Notes under the pieces: model-generated
Databases searched by the model: none
What the model was told of the DNA's origin: nothing
Seen by the model: the letters and a program-made list of their open reading frames with translations, nothing else
Shown here: positions 58,618-64,000 of the stretch, one piece after another
Position numbering within the stretch: position 1 is the first letter of the stretch
Layout of the letters: each line of letters begins with the position of its first letter
Assembly: GCF_015352985.1 (NCBI RefSeq)
Contig: NZ_JACYXF010000005.1
Coordinates: 221,053-285,052 of the forward strand
Direction: 5' to 3'
Length of the DNA: 64,000 bases
From: Noviherbaspirillum malthae
GTDB taxonomy: Bacteria; Pseudomonadota; Gammaproteobacteria; Burkholderiales; Burkholderiaceae_D
Made by a program: the position numbers and the translations under genes

Positions 58618-59514
58618 ATGCGCGCACCCGCCGTTGCCCCGATCGACTCCCGCCCCCGCATCATGACTGCAATGCCGCGCGGCTCCATCCGCCGGTTCGG
58701 CCGCATCGCCTCGGCGCTGTGCCTTGTCTGGATGAGCGCCGCGGCGCAGGCCGAAGAGCGCCTGCCGCTCTTCGATGCGCACATGCACTACAACGTGGAG
58801 GCGCGTTCCCTGCTGTCGCCGAAACAGGTGGTCGACCTGTGGCGCAAGACAGGCATACGCGGCGTGCTCGCCACCAGCCGGCCGAACGACGGCACGCTCG
58901 ACCTGATGGCGCTGAAGGCACCGGACATCCAGATCGTTCCCTTCCTGCGCCCCTACCGGGTGCAGCCCGACCGCCATGACTGGTTCAGCAGCACGGGTGT
59001 CGCCGAGTACGTGGAAAAGGAACTGCAGCGCGGCATCTACCGCGGCATCGGCGAATTCCACATCTTCGGCAAGGACGCCGATGCGCCCTACATGGCCAGG
59101 ATCGCGCGTCTGGCGAAGGAGCGCGGCCTGTGGCTGCATGCGCATTCCGACGAGGACGCGGTCGAACGCATCCTGCGCCATGCGCCCGGCGTCAAGCTGA
59201 TCTGGGCGCATACCGGCATGAGCACGCCGCTCGACAAGGTCGAACAGATGTTCGAGCAGTATCCGAACATCGTCGGCGAACTGTCCTACCGCGGCGACCT
59301 CGAACAGGACGGCACGCTCAATCCGCGCTGGAAGCAGCTGCTGATGAAATACCCGAACCGCTTCGTGGTCGGCACCGATACCTGGATCACGCCGCGCTGG
59401 GGCGAGGTGGAGAACCTGGCTGCGTTCTACCGGCGCATGCTGGGCGCCTTGCCGCGCGACGTGGCGGAGCGGATCGCCTATCGCAACGGCATGGAGATAT
59501 TCGGGCTGCAGTAA
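58618..59514 (+). CDS. exported amidohydrolase-family protein
   Basis: A 298-residue protein with AAGGAG seven bases upstream. A long n-region (MRAPAVAPIDSRPRI, then RGSIRRFGR) precedes a hydrophobic core and AQA-EE cleavage near residue 45. The mature part has the metal-dependent hydrolase pattern: DAHMHY at the start, then GIGEFHIFGKDADAP, HAHSDEDAV, WAHTGMS and GTDTWI. It is a TIM-barrel enzyme with likely His/Asp metal ligands. The substrate is unknown. It ends three bases from the convergent effector-like gene. Confidence 0.87.
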   Translation: MRAPAVAPIDSRPRIMTAMPRGSIRRFGRIASALCLVWMSAAAQAEERLPLFDAHMHYNVEARSLLSPKQVVDLWRKTGIRGVLATSRPNDGTLDLMALKAPDIQIVPFLRPYRVQPDRHDWFSSTGVAEYVEKELQRGIYRGIGEFHIFGKDADAPYMARIARLAKERGLWLHAHSDEDAVERILRHAPGVKLIWAHTGMSTPLDKVEQMFEQYPNIVGELSYRGDLEQDGTLNPRWKQLLMKYPNRFVVGTDTWITPRWGEVENLAAFYRRMLGALPRDVAERIAYRNGMEIFGLQ

Positions 59515-59517
59515 ACG

Positions 59518-60975
59518 CTAGGACGATGCCGGCTGAGAGGCTTTGGCGTACAAGGCTTCGAAGTGAATACCCTGCTGCCAGATCACGACCTTGTCTCCAT
59601 CGTCTGGTATCCGCTCTGGAGGCGTCGTAATAACAGGTTGTCCCAATTCATTGGCCTGGACTTCGATCAACGCCATATTGGTGCCATATTCCGTATTGAT
59701 CCAATTGATGATCCGGGATGCGGTGACATCATCTGAATACAGCATGCCCGACGGAATATTCAAAGCTTCCCTAATTACCTCCGCCGCTACGGAGAATAGA
59801 GGTTCAAACTCTTCTCCATATTCGCCGGTGGCATGCTGCAGTAAGGATATGAGCAGGCAATTAAGGCCAGTACCCCTATTGGTTGCCACAACAATGTCAT
59901 GTTGCTCAAGCCATGTCCTGAAACGTGCGTTTCCTTGCCTCATATCCGACACTGCCTGACGATTGGCTTCGTCCGCGCGACGGAACTGCTCGTCTGTGGA
60001 TCGATCTGCGGGGGCAAGGTTGGAAGGCACTTGAGTTGAGGGCTTGTGTCGCGGTACTTCGTTTGCAAGCAGTTTGGACAAGTTCGAGAATTTAAGCTCA
60101 TGAATCTTGTTCAGGTTGGTTACCAACCTCATCGCTGATCCTGCTGCTTTTTTGGCTTGTCTTCGTAGTCGGCTGTTCTGACCAGAATCTGCAGTTGCAG
60201 TTGCAGCCTCAGCTAAAGCATCAACCGGTACGGGTGTTGATTCGACTAGCACCGGCGATGGCGTAGTCACACGTACCGCAGTTTGGTCAGCCACGAAATT
60301 TTGCGCATTCGCAGTGCTTATTATCTGGAAGGCTAAATTCGTGGCCTCGAAGTTAAGGCGGCGAACGGGTGGGACTGCAAGAGCAGTGGACGCTAGAGAA
60401 ACGAGTGGACGAGAGGTGGAAAGCGCGTTGACAGAATCCGGCTTATTAATTTCATTGGCCACTCTATGCATCAATGTACGGAATGCTTGATTTTCGAATG
60501 TCGTATAGGAATTTTTCTTCAACAGTGGCGCATAGAGCTTTAAGAAGTTTCTATTAACTGCCTCCTTCTGCCGAGTGTTTGATTGATCATCTGAATAAAC
60601 AGCGAGAACTTTTTCAATATCGCTTTTCAGGTCCTCGCCAATGGCTTCCAATATGTTATTTTTTCTTAATACGCTTATGAATACGGCAGAGGTCGATCGG
60701 AAGTTCACATCCAATGGTTGACTAAGTTCCCATTTGCCCAATTGTCGGGGACCACGCAAATCGAACTTCGGTGCGTCTTTGCCTTTAGATATAGTGAGCC
60801 CGCTAATCCATTTTGGACGAGACATGCTGCGCCTGCCAGCGAGGTTCGCTGCAGGGGGCATTTGCTCCGGCGTCAGATTGGACACGGTCGGCGGTCCAGT
60901 ATCTGCGGCGGCATTGGCATTGTAGGTACGCGGTGCACTGCCCCATGACCGAATATTTAGATTCAGAAAATTCAT
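59518..60975 (-). CDS. probable type III effector with OTU-like cysteine protease domain
   Basis: A 485-residue protein of visibly lower GC than its neighbours. The N-terminal 70 residues are rich in Asn, Ser, Pro and Ala without a Sec signal, as in type III secreted proteins. The middle is helical with low similarity to anything I know. The C-terminal domain (about 340-480) has a probable nucleophile Cys373 in GTGLNCLLISLLQ and a late His471 in WQQGIHFEALYA, the Cys-then-His order and spacing of OTU/papain-like proteases. Start MNFLNLN at 60975 has GGTGGA upstream. A consensus HrpL box lies 82 bp before the start. Confidence 0.72.
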   Translation of the reverse strand: MNFLNLNIRSWGSAPRTYNANAAADTGPPTVSNLTPEQMPPAANLAGRRSMSRPKWISGLTISKGKDAPKFDLRGPRQLGKWELSQPLDVNFRSTSAVFISVLRKNNILEAIGEDLKSDIEKVLAVYSDDQSNTRQKEAVNRNFLKLYAPLLKKNSYTTFENQAFRTLMHRVANEINKPDSVNALSTSRPLVSLASTALAVPPVRRLNFEATNLAFQIISTANAQNFVADQTAVRVTTPSPVLVESTPVPVDALAEAATATADSGQNSRLRRQAKKAAGSAMRLVTNLNKIHELKFSNLSKLLANEVPRHKPSTQVPSNLAPADRSTDEQFRRADEANRQAVSDMRQGNARFRTWLEQHDIVVATNRGTGLNCLLISLLQHATGEYGEEFEPLFSVAAEVIREALNIPSGMLYSDDVTASRIINWINTEYGTNMALIEVQANELGQPVITTPPERIPDDGDKVVIWQQGIHFEALYAKASQPASS

Positions 60976-61056
60976 AACTGGATTTCCACCATAACAAAAG
61001 AATGAAGACGATTGATATGCAAATACCAAGACTTGGCATTTCAATAAAAGACATCC

Positions 61057-61084
61057 TCTGTGGCATGAAAATGCGCAAAGTTCC
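61057..61084 (-). promoter_or_regulatory. HrpL-type (hrp box) promoter
   Basis: On the minus strand GGAACT (61084-61079), a 15-base spacer, and CCACAGA (61063-61057). This fits the hrp box consensus GGAACY-N15/16-CCACNNA recognised by the ECF sigma factor HrpL. It points at the effector-like gene starting at 60975. Confidence 0.75.
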
Positions 61085-61187
61085 ATGAGCATCGAATTTG
61101 CCCATCTGTTCGTCGCAATGCCGCAACGCTCCGCGGAGATTCAGCCTGCACTGCTACAATGACCCGCTTTGGTTTCCGGTCTTGCGC

Positions 61188-63245
61188 ATGTCACATCCTT
61201 CCTCCCCCGGTATGCATGGAATGAATCCGCCGCAGCGCGAAGCGGTGAAATACATGGACGGTCCCTGCCTGGTGCTGGCCGGCGCCGGTTCCGGCAAGAC
61301 CCGCGTGATCACGCAGAAGATCGCGCACCTGATCGAGGATTGCGGCTACGAGGCGCGCAACATCGCCGCCGTCACCTTCACCAACAAGGCGGCGCTGGAA
61401 ATGCAGGAGCGCATCGCCAAGCTGCTCAAGCAGCCGAAGGAAGCCAAGCAGCTCACCGTCTGTACCTTCCATTCGCTCGGCGTGCAGATCCTGCGGCGCG
61501 AAGCCAAGGAACTGGGCCTGAAGGACCGCTTCTCCATCATGGACAGCGACGACTGCTTCTCGCTGGTGCAGGATCTCGCGATCACCACCGACAAGCAGGT
61601 GGTGCGCCGCATCCAGAACATGATGTCGCTGTGGAAGAACGGCCTGGTCGATCCTGAAGCCGCGCTGCGCCAGGCCACCACCGAGGATGAAGACCAGGCT
61701 GCGCGCGTCTACCGCAATTACGTCGCCACGCTGTCTTCCTACCAGGCGGTGGATTTCGACGACCTGATCCGCCTGCCGGTCGAACTGTTCCGCAACAACG
61801 AAGCGGTGCGCGACCGCTGGCAGCGCAAGCTGCGCTACCTTCTGGTCGACGAATACCAGGACACCAACACCTGCCAGTACGAACTGGTCAAGCTGCTGGT
61901 CACCGGCATCGGCAAGAAGCCGATGTTCACCGCTGTCGGCGACGACGATCAGGCGATCTATGCCTGGCGCGGCGCGACGATCGAGAACCTCAAGCAGCTG
62001 CAGGTCGATTTCCCGGACCTGAAGGTCATCAAGCTCGAGCAGAACTACCGTTCCAGCACCCGCATCCTGCAGGCGGCCAACGCCGTCATCTCCAACAATC
62101 CCAAGCTGTTCGAAAAGCAGCTGTGGTCCGAGCATGGCCTGGGCGACCCGGTCAAGGTGCTGGCGATGCAGGACGACGAGCAGGAAGCCGAACAGGTGGC
62201 GATCATGATCTCGGCGCACAAGTTCGAGCGGCGCGCGAAGTTCTCCGACTATGCGATTCTCTACCGCGGCAACCACCAGGCGCGCGTGATCGAGCAGTCG
62301 CTGCGCAAGGAACGCATTCCCTACACCATCTCCGGCGGCCAGAGCTTCTTCGACCGCGCCGAGATCAAGGACATCGTCAGCTACCTGCGCCTGGTCGCCA
62401 ACGGCGACGACGATCCCGCCTTCATCCGCGCCGTCACCACGCCCAAGCGCGGCGTCGGCCAGTCGACGCTTGAGGCGCTCGGCGCCTTCGCCGGGCAATG
62501 GCAGTGCTCGCTGTTCGAGGCGGTGTTCAAGGGCGGCATCGAATCCAAGCTCGCCGACCGACAGCTGCATCCGCTGCGCGAGTTCTGCAACTTCATCAAC
62601 GGCCTCGAGGCGCGTGCCTCCAAGCGCGGCGAGAACGCGGCCGAGCTGCTCGACGAGATGATGAAGGAGATCAATTACGAAGCCTATCTCTACGATACCT
62701 TCGACGACCGCCAGGCGCAGTCGAAGTGGCAGAACGTGCTCGACTTCACCACCTGGCTCAAGGAGAAGGGCACCGGCGGGCGCGACGGCACCGATGAGGA
62801 AAAGAGCCTGCTCGAACTGACGCAGATGGTCGCGCTGATGACCATGCTCGAAGGCCGCGACGAAGAGCCCGATGCGGTGCGCATGTCGACGCTGCATGCG
62901 TCGAAGGGACTGGAGTTTCCGCATGTGTTCCTGGTCGGCGTGGAGGAGGGCATCCTGCCGCACAAGGGCGACCCGGATGCGCCGGCCGAGCTGCTCGCGG
63001 CGCGTATCGAGGAAGAGCGGCGCCTGATGTACGTGGGCATCACGCGCGCCCAGCGCAGCCTGCACATCACCTGGTGCAAGCGGCGCAAGCGCGCACGGGA
63101 GAGCATCAACTGCGACGTCTCGCGCTTCATCAAGGAAATGAAGCTCGACGAAGGCGATGCCGTGCCCAAGGAAGAAGAAAAGCTGTCGCCGCAGGACAGG
63201 CTGGCCAACCTCAAGGCCTTGCTGAATCGTCCCAAGGCGGCATGA
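61188..63245 (+). CDS. rep: ATP-dependent DNA helicase Rep (UvrD/Rep family)
   Basis: A 685-residue superfamily 1A helicase that helps forks pass protein barriers. Motifs: MNPPQREAV, Walker A LAGAGSGKTRVI, TFTNKAA, Walker B LLVDEYQDTN, GDDDQAIYAWRGA, LEQNYRSS, STLHASKGLEFPHVFLVGVEEG and YVGITRAQ. The close match to E. coli Rep in the first 60 residues (GPCLVLAGAGSGKTRVI) supports Rep over UvrD. Start MSHPSS (61188) is chosen; MHGMNPP (61212) is possible. Confidence 0.95.
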   Translation: MSHPSSPGMHGMNPPQREAVKYMDGPCLVLAGAGSGKTRVITQKIAHLIEDCGYEARNIAAVTFTNKAALEMQERIAKLLKQPKEAKQLTVCTFHSLGVQILRREAKELGLKDRFSIMDSDDCFSLVQDLAITTDKQVVRRIQNMMSLWKNGLVDPEAALRQATTEDEDQAARVYRNYVATLSSYQAVDFDDLIRLPVELFRNNEAVRDRWQRKLRYLLVDEYQDTNTCQYELVKLLVTGIGKKPMFTAVGDDDQAIYAWRGATIENLKQLQVDFPDLKVIKLEQNYRSSTRILQAANAVISNNPKLFEKQLWSEHGLGDPVKVLAMQDDEQEAEQVAIMISAHKFERRAKFSDYAILYRGNHQARVIEQSLRKERIPYTISGGQSFFDRAEIKDIVSYLRLVANGDDDPAFIRAVTTPKRGVGQSTLEALGAFAGQWQCSLFEAVFKGGIESKLADRQLHPLREFCNFINGLEARASKRGENAAELLDEMMKEINYEAYLYDTFDDRQAQSKWQNVLDFTTWLKEKGTGGRDGTDEEKSLLELTQMVALMTMLEGRDEEPDAVRMSTLHASKGLEFPHVFLVGVEEGILPHKGDPDAPAELLAARIEEERRLMYVGITRAQRSLHITWCKRRKRARESINCDVSRFIKEMKLDEGDAVPKEEEKLSPQDRLANLKALLNRPKAA

Positions 63246-63594
63246 GCCGCGCCCGCCGCACTCGCCGCTCCCAACCGTCCCGCATGCCGGGATGTCATCA
63301 CCCGGTCATCTGAGGCCGGCAGAATCCCGGCTGGTTGCTTCTCGCCTCCATCGCGTGCACTGAAGATCGAAGCATCGATCGCGGAATGCATGTCGATATG
63401 CCTGCGCGGCGCATTTGCTTATGACGACAAATACGTAGAGCGCTTGCGCCGGCCGATGCTACAGTGCCGCAAAAAATGACGGCCGCCTTGCCTCCCGGGC
63501 CCAAACAGGAAAGGTACGCAAGGCACGCAAGCCACGTTCAGGCATGCGGAGGAGGCGCGCAGCCCAGTCAACACATCAATCAGGGAAATCAAGA
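63246..63594. other. 349-bp gap between rep and the porin gene
   Basis: No gene or clear terminator is seen. A short CCGGG/CCCGG inverted pair near 63287-63305 has no T-run. The last 60 bp are AG-rich and end in an AGGGA ribosome site for the porin. Confidence 0.5.
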
Positions 63595-64000
63595 ATGAAA
63601 AAATCGCTCATCGCACTGGCGGTACTCGGCACGGTTGCCGGCGCCTCCTTCGCACAGACCAACGTCACCGTCTACGGCGTCGCCGACGCCGGCCTCGCCC
63701 GCATCGACAACGGCCGCGTCAACACCACCGCCCTGCAGAGCGGCCAGCAGTCCGGCAGCCGCATCGGCTTCCGCGGGACCGAAGACCTCGGCGGCGGCCT
63801 CTCCGCCATCTTCACCCTGGAAAACGGCTTCAACATCGATGACGGCACCCTCGGCCAGGGCGGCCGCCTGTTCGGCCGCCAGGCCTTCGTCGGCCTGCAG
63901 GGCGGCTTCGGCGCCGTCAAGCTCGGCCGCCAGTACAACCCCATCCGCACCGCCGTCGAAAACATCGACCCGTTCGGCCTGGGCCTGGCCGGCAATGCCG
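63595..64000 (+). CDS. outer-membrane porin, 5' part (cut by the window end)
   Basis: The first 135 codons of a Gram-negative porin of the Burkholderiales type. The signal peptide is MKKSLIALAVLGTVAGASFA, with cleavage before QTNVTVYG. Then come the typical first strands VYGVADAGLARIDNG, SRIGFRGTEDLGGGLSAIFTLENGF, LFGRQAFVGLQGGFGAVKLGRQYNP. Codons end almost only in C or G, as expected for a very strongly expressed gene. An AGGGA box sits about eight bases upstream. The frame is open to the window edge. Confidence 0.93.
   Translation, partial: MKKSLIALAVLGTVAGASFAQTNVTVYGVADAGLARIDNGRVNTTALQSGQQSGSRIGFRGTEDLGGGLSAIFTLENGFNIDDGTLGQGGRLFGRQAFVGLQGGFGAVKLGRQYNPIRTAVENIDPFGLGLAGNA

Overview
The window looks like an origin-proximal piece of a GC-rich betaproteobacterial chromosome, most likely Burkholderiales, family Oxalobacteraceae (Herbaspirillum/Noviherbaspirillum-like). 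The basis is the gene order mnmG-rsmG-(lysE)-parA-parB-(hydrolase)-atpIBEFHAGDC-ppk2-hemE-priA, the protein sequences, and a Gram-negative porin of the Burkholderiales type at the right edge. No rRNA, tRNA, CRISPR array, transposase or phage gene was seen.

Layout. 0-9 kb: small membrane proteins, a LysR regulator, a Tat-exported PhoX phosphatase, a single-domain receiver, a DUF1272 protein and a GATase1/AraC regulator. 8.7-13 kb: an Lrp-type regulator divergent from a PutA that has no DNA-binding domain (proline catabolism). 13.2-16.7 kb: an AsmA-like protein and the MTA/SAH nucleosidase, convergent around a large inverted pair of structured repeats. 17-21.6 kb: a LysR regulator divergent from methylmalonate-semialdehyde dehydrogenase (mmsA). 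This pair is flanked on both sides by inverted copies of a DnaA-box/DnaA-trio-like module, followed by a GMC oxidoreductase. 22-27 kb: a five-gene branched-chain amino acid type ABC transporter. 27-28.2 kb: an iron-type alcohol dehydrogenase. 28.3-41.6 kb: two perfect parS sites, mnmG, rsmG, a LysE exporter, parA, parB, an RBBP9-like hydrolase and the complete F-type ATP synthase operon. 41.9-48 kb: a polyphosphate kinase 2, an SGNH hydrolase, hemE, a duplicated DnaA-box region, and priA. 48-56 kb: CYTH and GST proteins, a phospholipase D-VTT fusion overlapping an endonuclease/exonuclease/phosphatase gene, and a set of stress-type proteins (glycine zipper, YsnF/DUF2382). 56-64 kb: an SRPBCC protein, a receiver-EAL protein, a J-like membrane protein, an exported amidohydrolase, a low-GC gene for a probable type III effector behind an HrpL-type promoter, Rep helicase, and the start of a porin.

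How it fits together. The parS-ParA-ParB set, the many consensus DnaA boxes and the ATP synthase operon mark this as the chromosome-segregation/origin neighbourhood. Transcription of mnmG through priA runs rightward, which fits a replication start to the left of mnmG. The metabolic genes suggest a soil- or plant-associated heterotroph living on amino acids. The HrpL-box gene at 59.5-61.1 kb implies a type III secretion system elsewhere in the genome.

Most notable for follow-up: the HrpL-box/OTU-like effector candidate; the mirror-image DnaA-box/trio modules around lysR-mmsA; the 411-bp-offset duplication of DnaA boxes between hemE and priA; and the 15.3-15.9 kb repeat pair, whose stems differ in sequence but keep base pairing. 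All functional calls come from reading the sequence; no database search was run.
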